64,000 nt of DNA, from NCBI GenBank assembly GCA_948146395.1, contig OX411543.1:68707474-68771473 (forward strand). Reading direction: 5' to 3'. This document shows positions 27,601 to 38,379 of the stretch, in pieces. The notes under the pieces were generated by a model, which searched no databases, was not told the DNA's origin, and worked only from the letters and a program-made list of their open reading frames with translations. Source of the stretch: Fragum whitleyi. Lineage: Eukaryota > Mollusca > Bivalvia > Cardiida > Cardiidae. The position numbers were made by a program, and so were the translations under genes. Position 1 is the stretch's first letter; each line of letters opens with the position of its first letter.

Positions 27601-28930
27601 AACTCTTCTGACACAGTATGATAAGAATAAATGATAATTAGAAATTCTGCAAAATTTTAAGATTGGCATATTCAACAACTGGAGTCATTTTTCTGGGATA
27701 CATAAGATAAGTAGATTAAATATACTTAGTTCCAAAAGAAAGTGTGCAATTTGAAATTTGAATATCACGGAAATTACAAAACCTGCCGTCATTTAATTTC
27801 GTATAACGTTCCGCTAGAAGATTTGCAAGCGATATTTGAGAACAAAAAATCGCGCGTTGTGAAAACATTTTCTGCTAAGTTGATACTTCATTTTTGTATG
27901 TTTTGCATGCACATCACGTGTAACATTACGAATTGGTCCTAAATTGCATTCAGTTGAATCATTGTGGCTTATCATAAAATCAAGTCTTCATTACAATTGT
28001 GCATAATGCAACTGCGTTGTTTGACTTACAATTCACGTGGCTGAACAAAATCGAACTTTGTCAGATTTAAAAGGTCAAGAAAATTGATAAAACGTTCATG
28101 TTCAAATAGAAATTGAGGGCAATATTTTGTCTGGCCTCCAATAAGCGAATCGAGATGTCAAAGAACGCCATAGAACTTTTCTTCTACAAGTAACAGGCCT
28201 AACAACGCAGTAATTACTAACGTTGACGCACGCGTATCGTCTTAATGTAAACAAAATTTATGTGTGAAAGTGATTTGGGATATCTCATACTCTACAAAAT
28301 AAGCAAAATAAGCCATTTGCTCTTACCAGAGAAGAATCTGTTAGGCGGTCCAAACTTAACGCTATAATTCCAGCTTGCGCGTATGCAGTATACGATACAT
28401 TGTCAATTTCTGATTTGACTTTTGGATTCACAAAGGTCGAATCTAAAGAATGACATCAAGTCTACTCCATAGATGTCCTTCAATTTTGTACAGGTTCAGA
28501 ACAATGCAAAAAGTGAAAGTACACACTTTCTTATTGAACTGAATATAGTAATGCTAAACCTTAAGATTACAATGATCCCGTACCCAACCCCACCACTTTA
28601 CGAAAGGGGGCTGTCCTTCTGTGCCTTCCTTCTCGACGCAAAAATATCTGGATACGCCTCAGAGATATACAACTTCGTAAGTAGACGACCAAAATTTAGA
28701 CCAGCAAGTAACAGACGGCATTTCAAAATGCGTGTAATTTGTAGATAATCAAATTCATAGATCTAGAAACGACTGACGAAGAGAAACTGTTCAAACTCGA
28801 TTTTCAACCGAGCTGAATTTTGCATGTAATGGTTAAGTGTAAAAACTGACATATCATTATGAATTTATCTCCTCTGTTGCAGATCGTAAAATCATCGAAA
28901 ACGCAATCATTTTCTTTAGATACTCGATAA
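24607..28930 (+). CDS. Candidate three-exon small protein gene (copy 2), function unknown
   Basis: Duplicate of the model at 16935-21255. Exons would be 24607-24645, 28494-28676 and 28883-28930. I see no difference from copy 1 in exons or splice sites, and AATAAA lies at 29174-29179. If the model is real, the tandem duplication produced two complete paralogues with identical 89-residue products. The same caveats apply: no homology is recognised and the first intron is long. Confidence 0.25.
25609..26235. repeat. CGCCGA/TCGGCG-rich block (copy 2)
   Basis: Duplicate of 17935-18560. Confidence 0.5.
26702..27240 (+). repeat. Dispersed repeat with three internal units (copy 2)
   Basis: Duplicate of 19027-19565. 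Confidence 0.8.
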
Positions 28931-29988
28931 CAGCTGATTTTCGGGCATTTAGGAACGTTAGATCACTGGCGACGTCTTTTTGACGACGTTTCCACGTATG
29001 GAACTTAAATTTTTCGAATCTAAGACCATCTTGCTATCGAACTGACAAAAATGAACAGGGTCGTCGTCAAATGGTTTTTCTCGAAAAAATGGGCCAAAAT
29101 AGAATCAAAACGTACCCAGCCCTTTAAGATTTTTATTTTAGACGCATGCATGGGCCCATAAACTAGAGTTTTGAATAAATTCTTATCTCAAGTATTTGTT
29201 CTTGCAAAGAGACTATAGAAAAAAAAACAACTTAATTTAATTTTAGTTATAATTTTTGAATGATTTTGGAATGCAATTGAATGAGTGTGCTGAGTTTTGA
29301 GTTACAGTAACCTCAAGGGATTTAATCCAATATCGCTATTTTTTCAAGATGTTCTGTTCAGGAAACAACGTTAGAGAGCCTTGAAGTCGTATTCAAGAAG
29401 GTTGCAACTGATGCTGTGGTTTTTGTGAATTTTACGTTACATCCATGTGATATAAAATTGCTTAAAACCGCGGCCAATCTCTATAATTTCGAAAATAAAG
29501 TAGGAAATTATTTTTTAAAAATTTTATCTTTTCGAAACATATTTCATCTTCTTTCCCATTTTATATATTTATATGTACCATCACAAAGATAAAGTTAATG
29601 TCAATTTCTGCCACAACAATTTTTTTTTTAAATTATTACGCGGCTCATTTTCAATTAAACAGTGCATGATACAATTCAGGTGCGTGGTAACATGAGCTGA
29701 GTTCAGGATGACTTAACACTTGCAAACATTTTAATAAGGCATCGCTTTTCATACACGAACTTGTGTCTAAAGCGCCATACATTTGGCAAAACGTTCGCAA
29801 AATCTGTTACCATTCTGAACACATGGTACGTCGACCAGATTCATTAGTTACTTGTATTGTCCAAAATGGTATGTACATTTTATAAGAACTATCACAACAT
29901 AGTAAGTAAATCACACGATAAGTACAAAGGAAGATAAGAATTATTTTCGAGAACCCAATTTGTTTTTAGATAAAAATACGAAGGATAC

Positions 29989-30527
29989 TATAAAGCAATT
30001 TTAAGGAAAATATGAGTACTTTATTTCAGTCAAAGTGTCAGCGCATGGAAAGTAAATAGAATCTACAGGACTTTTACACTCATAAATTGTCTGCATATTT
30101 AATCATACTATCCAATGCATGGACTTTTAACGTGACCCAAACATTAAATTGTCATTCTCTTGTCATTTTACGTCTTTTATGATGTCTGACATCAACACAA
30201 AACCTTGGCTGTAATCGAAATGTCCGACATTCTGGAAAAGATCATAATACTGAAGAGTTTTATGGACATTTTCTAGTTTTAAGCGCTATTGAAGGATATA
30301 TGTCAGGAGAAGAACTCTACAGTATAAGCTTGGCGTACAAATTCACCCTTTCCGTATGTAGGTAATTAGTTTGTAATTTTACATGTGTTAATTTCAAACC
30401 ATAAAATGTGTTAACCACATATCGACAATTATAACATTCATTTTAACAAGTCATGACTGCATAAATAACCTATCCCTTTGGTAAGGTAATATAATATATC
30501 AATGGAAATCAGCAATACAAATTTCTT
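29989..30527. other. Right flank of the duplication, nothing recognised
   Basis: Single-copy sequence in this window, with no gene or clear repeat. Confidence 0.4.
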
Positions 30528-30830
30528 CTGACCGATTAGCTCAGTTGGTAGAGCACCGGACTTCAAAACCAATGAAGTTCGACGGCGTGGGTTCAATTCC
30601 CCGGCTAGCACACTAACAAAAACTAATTGTCTTTCGGATGAGACGTTAAACCGAGGCCCCGTGAAACGGTGCTTTACATCGAGCACGTTAAAGAACCATG
30701 GCGGATCTCAGCAGTAGTTTCATCATGTATCCTTGCACTATCCCCCGTAACAACTAACCGTCTCCTGGGGGCGTCGCTCATATGGGCATGTGCTACGGTA
30801 GCGACGATAAATAAACGGAAATACACACAC
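30528..30830 (+). mobile_element. tRNA-derived SINE with a conserved central domain
   Basis: The head has box A (TTAGCTCAGTTGGTAGAGC, 30536-30554) and box B (GGGTTCAATTCCC, 30589-30601). The middle holds CTTTCGGATGAGACGTTAAA and CCGAGGCCCCGTG (30631-30664). From memory this resembles the deeply conserved Nin-DC type central domain found in SINEs of several animal phyla. Where the anticodon arm should be there is instead a strong hairpin, ACTTCA/TGAAGT. The tail runs into ATAAATAAACGG. It has no coding capacity and would depend on a LINE for movement. Confidence 0.75.
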
Positions 30831-31022
30831 AAATTTCTTTTGGAAGTTGATAATTTGGTTAAACGCCAATTTTTACGTTTAAAAAATCTGCAATGACGTT
30901 GCACATAAAATATTAAAACACATGATCTAAGATGTAAGAGGTATAAGAAATAAGTCTTTAAAATTACATCATGCTTTTTATGCCCCCGCATCGATAGATC
31001 GGGGGCATATTGTTTTACTCGT

Positions 31023-31098
31023 GTCCGTCTGTCTGTCTGTCCGTCTGTCCGTCTGTCTGTCCGTCTGTCCGTCTGTCTGTCTGTCCGTCCGTCTGTCC
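31023..31098 (+). repeat. (TCTG/TCCG)n microsatellite
   Basis: A run of GTCTGTCCGTC-type tetranucleotides, about 75 bp. Confidence 0.9.
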
Positions 31099-31562
31099 GA
31101 AAACTTAACCTTGCCAATATCTTCAAGCCTATTCAAGATACAAAGCTAATATTTGGCATGATGATAGATCTCAATGATCCGCATCCGCTGGTACCAAAGT
31201 CAAGGTCATGTGACAAGGTCAAGGTCATCTGTCAAGGTCAAACGTCCGAAAACTTAACCCGAAAACTTAACCTTGCCAATATCTTCAAGCCTATTCAAGA
31301 TATAAAGCTAATATTTGGCATGATGATAGATCTCAATGATCTGCATCCGATGGTACCAAAGTCAAGGTCATGTGACAAGGTCAAGGTCATCTGTCAAGGT
31401 CAAACTTTAACCCAAAAACTTAACCTTGCCAATATCTTCAAGCCTATTCAAGATACAAAGCTAATATTTGGCATGATGATAGATCTCAATGATCTGCATC
31501 CGCTGGTACCAAAGTCAAGGTCATGTGACAAGGTCAAGGTCATCTGTCAAGGTCAAACTTTG
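31099..31562 (+). repeat. Three tandem units of about 153-162 bp with AAGGTCA arrays
   Basis: TTGCCAATATCTTCAAGCC starts each unit at 31111, 31273 and 31426. The end of each unit carries three TCAAGGTCA and one overlapping ACAAGGTCA, giving nine and three in total. Units differ by few bases. Confidence 0.95.
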
Positions 31563-31641
31563 AAAAAAAAAATGCCGTTACGGGGGCATTCGTGTTTCAC
31601 AAACACATCTTGTTTTAAATATTTCAGTTTGGAAACATTCG

Positions 31642-31660
31642 AAAAAAAAAAAAAAAAAAA
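31642..31660 (+). repeat. Poly(A) run of 19
   Basis: Simple homopolymer between the TGCCCCCG element and the LINE relic. Confidence 0.9.
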
Positions 31661-32095
31661 CTCTTAGAATAGAAGGATATGAGTTTTCTTATAAAGATAT
31701 CTATGGATTCTGATTTCCTGATGTGAACTAGTATTTCGATCCATAATTTCGGGCCAACCGTACTGAAACTCCTGTCAGAGAATGTTTTCCTCTTTTGGAA
31801 ACGAACATTAAAACTTCCTCGTTTTAGCACTGTGTAGGATAGGAGTTCCGTTAAATAGGCTAGTGCTTTTCCTATCGAGCAATTGATCATTTATGTGTAG
31901 ATCTATAAGCTGAGTTGTGCTTTAAATGGAAGCCAATGCAGGCTTTATAAAGCCTTTTGTGCACTGTCACACTCGGAACGGCTAAGCACGAGTTTAGCAC
32001 ACATATTCGGTATATGTTGAAGGTTTGCTAATACCATAGAGAATATTGTTACAATAGTCTAAAAAGAATATCAGTAAGGATAAAACCAGAGTTTC
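31655..32095 (-). pseudogene. Relic of a CR1/L2-type reverse transcriptase C-terminus
   Basis: Minus-strand translation, read through stops and shifts, gives pieces typical of the end of a CR1/L2-type LINE protein in the right order: a LDYCNN..YGI-like piece near 32060-32035, SLHWLPFKAQLSL near 31935, then FSDRSFSTVGPKLW followed by IRKSESIDIFIRKL near 31790-31690. The last 88 codons (31624-31890) are still open. The catalytic RT part is missing, as expected for a 5'-truncated insertion. An A-run lies just beyond its 3' end. Clade assignment is from memory of conserved phrases. Confidence 0.7.
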
Positions 32096-32284
32096 GGTAG
32101 CTTCCTTCGACAAATATTTGCCAATGCTTTATTGAATTTAATCAACGTTGTGTTGTTTTTTTTTTTCATTATTTATTCACTTGATTTTTTAAGCTTATCG
32201 AGATTTCTGATGCATTGTTGCGGTTTGACAATATCAAAACATTTATTAATCTAAAACTTAAATTCAATAATCTAAAACTGTAGA

Positions 32285-32900
32285 TTTGGAAATTATCTTA
32301 TTAAAGAGTTCAGAGCCTGTCCTCATATGAAAAAGGCATCCCGAATGTATCTTGCTTATTTTGTGTATTTCAGTTTTTGAAGGCATTAAATTATATTTTT
32401 TGCCATTTGAATTTACGTCTATATTGCTTTCGAATATCTTTATAGAGGGTAACATGATATAAAATGATAATCAGATTCGATGACTTTTGAACTACAGACT
32501 TTACAAAGACGTTCGTTTCTAACAATGTCATTCTGTCTTCTGGATTCTATTTCTACCTGACGTGAGCTAAGTCTTATACGAACGAATTTGGTTTTCTTAG
32601 ATTTTCATTTTGTTTTTCATGAAGAAAATTTTCATATCGAAACTCGGTTATGAAATTGCAAAAATATTCTAATTTTGGGGTACTACTGATATATCCGAAT
32701 CAGTCTTCGGGTGATTCAGGGCTGGTTGTAGATAAAACTTTATCATCTGCAAAGACTAGCAGGTAAATATATAAAAGGTTGATGACATTTTCATCCAAAT
32801 TGTTATCGATCAATCACATCGAATTTAACATTGATAAAGAGGATGAGCAATAACAGCGACAGGGGCTTGCCTTATTTAAGTCCCTTTTTTCCCTTTTAGT
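32285..32900 (-). pseudogene. Internally deleted RT relic with FADD and a Cys/His tail
   Basis: On the minus strand QGKPLSLLLLILFIN (near 32875-32830) fits the RT motif written QG..LSPLLF.IFIN, and LLVFADDKVL (near 32765-32735) carries the FADD catalytic box. About 130 bp later, where several hundred codons would be expected, comes IVRNERLCKVC...DYHFISCYPL (near 32560-32460). That is the Cys/His C-terminal region seen in many invertebrate retrotransposon proteins. The last part shifts frame (32264-32455 is open). It is a different element from the CR1/L2 relic next to it, and clearly dead. Confidence 0.6.
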
Positions 32901-34723
32901 TTCAGGATTTCTGGAGCATTCAAGAGTATGAAGGAAATATATAATCGGTCACTGAATGTCCTTCGCGGAATCCGAAATCCACGCTTTCGCGTGTTTTCTC
33001 GCGATATGTTTATTAGAAGCTTTTTTCATACTTCTGCCAAAGAAAGTGTCTTCTTTGATCTTTGTCGAAAACTGAACGAGAAAATTGAGTAGTGTAAATA
33101 AGACTGCAATTGTAAAGAGTAGTATGCATACCCTTTTTGATAGATTTAAAAGAAAACGTGGATTCAAATTTCGAAAGTATACAAACTTATTTCTTATTGC
33201 CTGAGAAATACTTGTAGAGATACTAGATTTTTAAAAAAAGAAAAAGAGATGAGTCAAACATGACAAAAAGAAAAGAAAAGAAACAAAAACTGGGAAAAAA
33301 TAATGATTTTGTCGATGAAAAATAAAAATATGATATGCTGAGTCTGGAACCACAGGACTTATGATCCGCAGTATGTTTTCATGTATTTAAGTTCTTTTGT
33401 ACACAATCCATCCTACAATTGTTGATCCTTTTTGATGATCCACCGAAATGTGTTCCTCACGTGGCACTTTTCATTCTGTTGCCTTAAATACTGAAATAGT
33501 CAGCTACGGTCTTACGAAAGAAGCCTTCGTTTAATTCTCCTTTTATTTAAAGTAATCATGTGTTATTTATTTGTTGTTTTTTTCTTCAGGCGTATTTTGT
33601 GACTAAGGCGCTGTAGTTCACATACTAGGTTTTTGAGTCAGATGCTGTGTAGGTAATTAATCGATCGACCTTCAATGCATCCCCGATTTTCGTTATTTAA
33701 TGAGAATATATGACTAGCTAAATGTTAGCCCCTGTCCTGATAGCGACCAGAATATTCTTAGGTTAGAGCGATTGTTACTACATGTATAATGTATTGTATC
33801 TGTGTTTTTCGAATCATTCTTATCAAGTATTCAGAGACTTTGTTTTAGTAGACTTTGTTACAGCTGACTTAAAGTTAATTTGAATATATTATAAAAACTG
33901 TAATGGAATACATACAAGCATATTTTCAGTCACCAATACGATTTTCAATCTACTTGTCCTTTCTTGTGGGTCCATCAATTGTGTCCAATACAAGGTTTAC
34001 GTATAAAGGGAGGTAAATGATATTGTTTACTGAAAACTGGTATCATATATTGGTCTCCCTTTCTCAAATATGATGTATCGTAGAACTGGAGTATTCTTCT
34101 CTTATAAGACATATTCAAAATGCCATAAGATCCTATGCACGTTTTTACTCATCTTGAAATTAAGTGCACAAAGATTTAGAATATTAGACCTTGTACATTT
34201 TACTGTTAGATTTCATTTCGAGACGAAAACAATTCTTATATATTATCAAGGTGATTATAAAAGCCAAACGGTATAATTTCTTATATCTATTTTCAACAGT
34301 TGATGTGTAATCGGTTTAAATCGATACGGCAGAAAAATATTATACTTTTTTTTAACAATGCCATTTTCTTTTTCTTTTTTGTAATATGTTGCCTTTGAAA
34401 TAGTTTTTTATCTAGCTATACCAGGTATGGCCTTTTCTTTAACTGATTAGATTTTGAATGAATTAGATAAAAAGGACACTTTACTTTAAACTACAGCAAT
34501 GCTTTTCCTGGAGAGATTCGTGAAATGAAAAGTTATCGTGCGATCAAACACATTGCCATTTCTAATAAATATTCCAAGGTGGAAACGAAAGCTGAACAAA
34601 AAGCTCACGCACTAACCGCGATAGTGACTGCGATATAAACACTTGATCAATCCATGTTATTGAAAACACTGTTCATGTTAATTGGTTGTCTTTATTATAC
34701 TAAAAAAATGCACTGATTTTTCT
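32901..34723. other. No recognisable gene
   Basis: A 72-codon minus frame at 32949-33167 may be more of the RT relic but shows no motif. Near 34007-34066 an AAAGGGAGGTAAATGATAT phrase pairs loosely with ATATTGGTCTCCCTTT, a hairpin of the mollusc AAGGGAGGTAA type. Confidence 0.4.
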
Positions 34724-34796
34724 GAGTTGCGAAGTCGAGTCGATAGGGACGACAGAATTTTGACCAAGCGGACCGAGTTCGATCCTGCATTGCGAC
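34724..34796 (+). repeat. tRNA-like sequence (plus arm of a convergent pair)
   Basis: Box B-like ACCGAGTTCGATCCTGC sits at 34772-34788, and a degenerate box A-like region lies about 40 bp upstream. It faces a second tRNA-like sequence at 35183-35268. Confidence 0.4.
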
Positions 34797-35182
34797 ATAA
34801 AGTTTGTCTTTTTCAATTTATAAATTAAATTTCATATTTTTTCCTGAAATTTTGTGCTAATTTTGAATATGCTACTTGTATTTTTTGGATTGAATAGATC
34901 ATGTTATATTTACTTCGCCGTGGGAATTAATAAAAAGCCTATCTTACAAATAGGTTGAAATATATTAAAAATATTTAAATGGAATGCAATTGCCAAAAAC
35001 AATTGAAGACAATTGTTTCATAGTTCATAGTTCGATACTTTGTCGCCTAGAATCGACAAAGCTTTCTCCTCATATAATTCATTTCTACAAAATAAAGAAA
35101 TGCATAGAAAAGGAATTTATCGGCGTGTATTTAGTGGTGTAAAAAAACTTAGTTTCTCGAGACAACAACATTAACAAAATTT
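34797..35182. other. Spacer between convergent tRNA-like sequences
   Basis: AT-rich, no gene. Confidence 0.35.
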
Positions 35183-35268
35183 GGTGCTGACAGGATACGA
35201 ACCGGGAACGTTTAGGTAACAATAAGTCAATAGTTTAGCACGTGTATCCACCGAGCCATTGCATCACT
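35183..35268 (-). repeat. tRNA-like sequence (minus arm of a convergent pair)
   Basis: On the minus strand GCAATGGCTCGGTGGATA fits box A and CCCGGTTCGTATCCTG fits box B well. The gap between them is long, as for a tRNA with a long variable arm. The anticodon arm is unclear, so I do not call a working tRNA. Confidence 0.45.
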
Positions 35269-36234
35269 TACATACTTCACGGTATTTTAATTCTATTATA
35301 TCAGGTTCTGCACAGGGAGTTTATATAATCGATAAGTAACCTGCACTACCTATAAAAATTATCGATACAACCGTGTCAATGTAAGTATAATGGCGTGCAG
35401 TTTTTAAAAATACACTATTTCACTGAAATGATTAATCTTCGTAAGCATACAATTAGCATGTGAAAACGCAGAAAGCTGTTCATAGAAACTTTATGTATAT
35501 TTTAATAAAGTGAGGTATAAATATCGCTTATTTTGTTCGTCTTGACCAAAACAAGCGAAATTGCAATTTCATATGAGACCTTACAGACATTAGGCATTTT
35601 AAACGATTTTGATTATACCCCACCCATACAAACCCCCTCCAACCCCCAAAACACGGTCCCACAGATGCCGATTTCAATTTAAAAAACAACAACAAAAAAA
35701 AACGTAGTACCTTGGGAAAGCACGTTTTCTCAGATTTTCTTTGAAGTTGAACATTTTTCTCCGCCATCCTAAGATATGGCGTTTTTTTCTCTCTATCTCT
35801 TTTTTCGACACATGGTAAGCTCCCGACTGTAACGTAATACCTACATGTACGATGAGATCCTATTAAAAACAATCCATCGCGATCTTATTCTGAAGTACCA
35901 GGGGTTACATAATATCACGAAGTAGACCGAATCTCACGATTTCTCACATGCGCCGATGGGTGTCGATGGACTACAGGTTTGATATTTTCCCGATTTTAAA
36001 CGCTTGTTATATAATTGTTATAAATAGAAGAGGATTATGATAACAACACAATTGATACTAGAGTGAAAAAATTGTCTAGAACAACAGACGTCACCATTTA
36101 TTAACTTAATCTCGTGTAACCTCTACCGTCTTTTTAAGACAAGGGAAAAGGTGTCTACGTGCCTTGTGACTGATTGAACTGGATTGAAGAGGCTGTTTGT
36201 CAAAGCTTGCGGTCTCTAATATCGAATGCGTCTT
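35269..36234. other. No recognisable gene
   Basis: A 114-codon minus frame at 35528-35872 lacks motifs. The rest is AT-rich. Confidence 0.4.
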
Positions 36235-36274
36235 TTTATCCCGATCAAAATCATCCCAATCATTCACTCAGCGC

Positions 36275-36337
36275 TTCATTCATTCATTCATTCATTCATT
36301 CATTCATTCATTCATTCATTCATTCATTCATTCATTC
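36275..36337 (+). repeat. (TTCA)n microsatellite
   Basis: About 15 TTCA units. They give false SFIH-repeat proteins in three frames. Confidence 0.95.
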
Positions 36338-36431
36338 CAAACATTCACTCAAATCGATCAAAAACGCTCCAAAAGCATTTGGAAACATTTCGAAATCGTT
36401 CAAGACTATCAACATTTAAATCAAATCGATC

Positions 36432-36587
36432 GAATTATAAGAGGGATGAGTGCCTTTTTCACTGCGTTTATCGGGGTATAAAGTGCAATTGCCTTAGCAC
36501 ATGGCTTAAATCTGCCATGTGCTAAGGCAATTGTACTTTATACCCCAATAAACGAAGTGAAAAAGACACTCGTACCTTATAATTGCA
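36432..36587. repeat. Long near-perfect hairpin, about 74-bp arms
   Basis: Arms 36432-36505 and 36514-36587 are inverted copies with an 8-bp loop (TTAAATCT). The innermost 30 bp or so, including GCCTTAGCACATGGC, differ at one position only. Outer parts carry a few mismatches. Confidence 0.92.
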
Positions 36588-37371
36588 ATCCTCTAGATCG
36601 AAGAAACTATTAAAATACTCGGCCAAACATTAAGCTTCAAGTCTACTTTCTGCGCGTTTAGATTACACAATCTATTTTTAGATCGTGATTTTTTTTTATC
36701 TCGCTATCGAAGTGAAATGTCATAAAGTAAAGCAAATGATACACAAATAAACGACAACTTTGAAATTCGTAGAGTTACTTATGACAAAAAACTTGCTTAT
36801 GCCAAGTTAGTCTATATTTTTAACGAAAACGGCGTGGTCGGCCTCAGTTGAGAGGGTTGCTTGATGGTCTTCGTCGACTCGCTGTTTTCTAAGTTTACGT
36901 CGATTCAGAATCAGAAATGCATGCTTGGAATCGTAAATTCTTTCGAAAATATCTTAATTCATAATCGATTCAATAGCAATATTGCGTTGATGATTGGAAA
37001 CTAGGTAAATTCGAGTTCACACAACACAGGTCTTTCAGATCGACGGTCGTATACAGAAATAAAGTGCAATAGATTTCCCCACGTGATACGATTTAAATCA
37101 ATCAGAATTCTTTATTTTATTGGATTGCAATTACTCTACAATATTTTTGGCTGGTGTGGATTTTTAAATGTTTGATTTGACCATGAAGACGCACAATCAG
37201 AAAAGAACAAATAATTTATTAACGGGAGATAATGAATACCGCTAATTTTGTTCAATTCGAACAAAATTAGCGGTATTGGACTACTTACCTTGAATTCCAC
37301 TCTAAACGCGCTCCACACGCTCATTCAAATTCATTCAAAAATAATTCATCATATCAATTTCACGATGTTCT

Positions 37372-38379
37372 TAACTGTACATTTAAAGAACATCTTTGTA
37401 ATAAAAGGAGCTTAATCAAATAACTGCAATCTTGATTTCACCCCGGAACTCATAGTACAAAGGGTTGAAAATTATTGCAAAAGTTCGTCGCTCGACTGTG
37501 CTGTTCGTCGTACCAGAAAAAAACTGGTTTTCATACAATAGCCTTTATAATTTCTAAAATCCAGCGGGTTAATATATGGTAAAAGAAACACACCTTTTAG
37601 AGCAAAACATATTTTGTTGATGAAAATCAAATTTCGCGGTCTTTCTTGATGCGTCGCATCGAAATTTGGTTAATTGTAATGGAAATCAGATTGAATGCTT
37701 AGGTATTCATCATAAATTATAATTTGTGCAATATTCAATTAGCGCGTGATGCAAACCACGCATAATGCAAAGTCGAAATCTAGGCGAAAGTCCGTAAAGT
37801 GAGATCCCCCCCCTCCCCCCCCCGAAAGAATTTTTGTCGATACTTTGAAGTATTGCGTACGAAATTTCCCGACAGCAAACTGTGTATTTTTTAAGATGGC
37901 ACATTTTTAGCTCGTTTGTTTTCGGAGAAAATCCGAGGTATGCTAAAGCCTTGGCGTCGTGTCGTTGTTGTCGCCCTTTTCGTGCGAAACTTCGACATTT
38001 CGATATCACTGGTTTCTATATAAGACACCAATTTGAAACTTGACAAACATGCTCACCATCAAAAGAGTAACCTAAACTGTTAGGGGGGATAACTCTAGGT
38101 GTATTTTGTGCATAAAATGTCCCTTTTCCCATTTTTATCCATCACCCAGTACTCAACACCCGAGCGTAGGCACCCGTAGGCGTTGCTCTTGTTATAAGTT
38201 TCTTTTGAAATTGAGTATACGTTCTGAACTGTTTTGCTCCTTTGGCAGTACGCTCCCGATTTTTTTCAGCAAAATTATTCCAGTTTTTCCCCTGGGAATA
38301 AATTTTACGCGTGAGTTCTTAAAGCATAGTTTACATTTGACAAACTGAGCCCGTATGTCATCCGTAAAAGGCCTGTCAC
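37372..38379. other. No recognisable gene
   Basis: A C-rich run CCCCCCCCTCCCCCCCCC lies near 37806-37823. A 99-codon minus frame at 37710-38009 has no motif. Confidence 0.4.

Larger units (their letters stand above)
22314..29988 (+). repeat. 7,675-bp tandem duplication, copy 2
   Basis: Second copy of 14642-22313, in the same orientation and directly abutting it. Offsets run +7672 at the start, +7674 after the 2-bp insertion near 25355 and +7675 after the A-run near 26630. One substitution (ATTTAATTT against ATTAAATTT, near 27790) removes a stop and so opens a short frame at 27742-27942 that is closed in copy 1. That is a by-product of the change and does not show that a gene is there. Confidence 0.95.
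30979..31616 (+). mobile_element. TGCCCCCG hairpin element with internal tandem repeats
   Basis: It starts with the hairpin ATGCCCCCG...CGGGGGCAT (30980-31008), then ATTGTTTTACTCGTGTCCG, a TCTG/TCCG array and three long tandem units. It ends with a second hairpin, ATGCCGTTACGGGGGCAT (31572-31589), then CACATCTTGTTTT. I associate this layout with a repeat family abundant in bivalves. The open frame through the units (31158-31667) is repetitive and not a credible protein. Confidence 0.75.
36235..37371 (+). mobile_element. MITE-like element of the 47-kb family, carrying a hairpin
   Basis: The left part (ATCAAAATCAT, CACTCAGCGCT, CCAAACATTCACTCAAATC) matches 47160-47230. The right end (TCAATTTCACGATGTTCTTA then ACTGT, up to 37371) matches the terminal repeat at 47544-47569. 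A 19-bp-arm palindrome AATACCGCTAATTTTGTTC/GAACAAAATTAGCGGTATT (37236-37277) has its counterpart near 47420. The left terminal repeat was not found, and the interior is larger than the 47-kb copy because it holds an ATTC array and a 156-bp hairpin. Confidence 0.55.

Noticed and set aside
30529..30610. A genuine tRNA gene
   Set aside because: Pol III boxes are present, but the anticodon arm is replaced by a different stem and a SINE body follows directly.
31023..31562. Regular repeats as a possible CRISPR array
   Set aside because: The units are contiguous tandem copies with no unique spacers, and the DNA is animal. It is the interior of a dispersed repeat.
31158..31667. 169-codon open frame with internal protein repeats
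   Set aside because: It is only the translation of the tandem units at 31.1-31.6 kb, ends in a poly-A stretch and has no start context.
37136..37324. Short minus-strand frame ending at a strong GTAAGT donor
   Set aside because: It lies inside the MITE-like element at 36235-37371. A single donor signal inside a repeat is not enough for an exon call.
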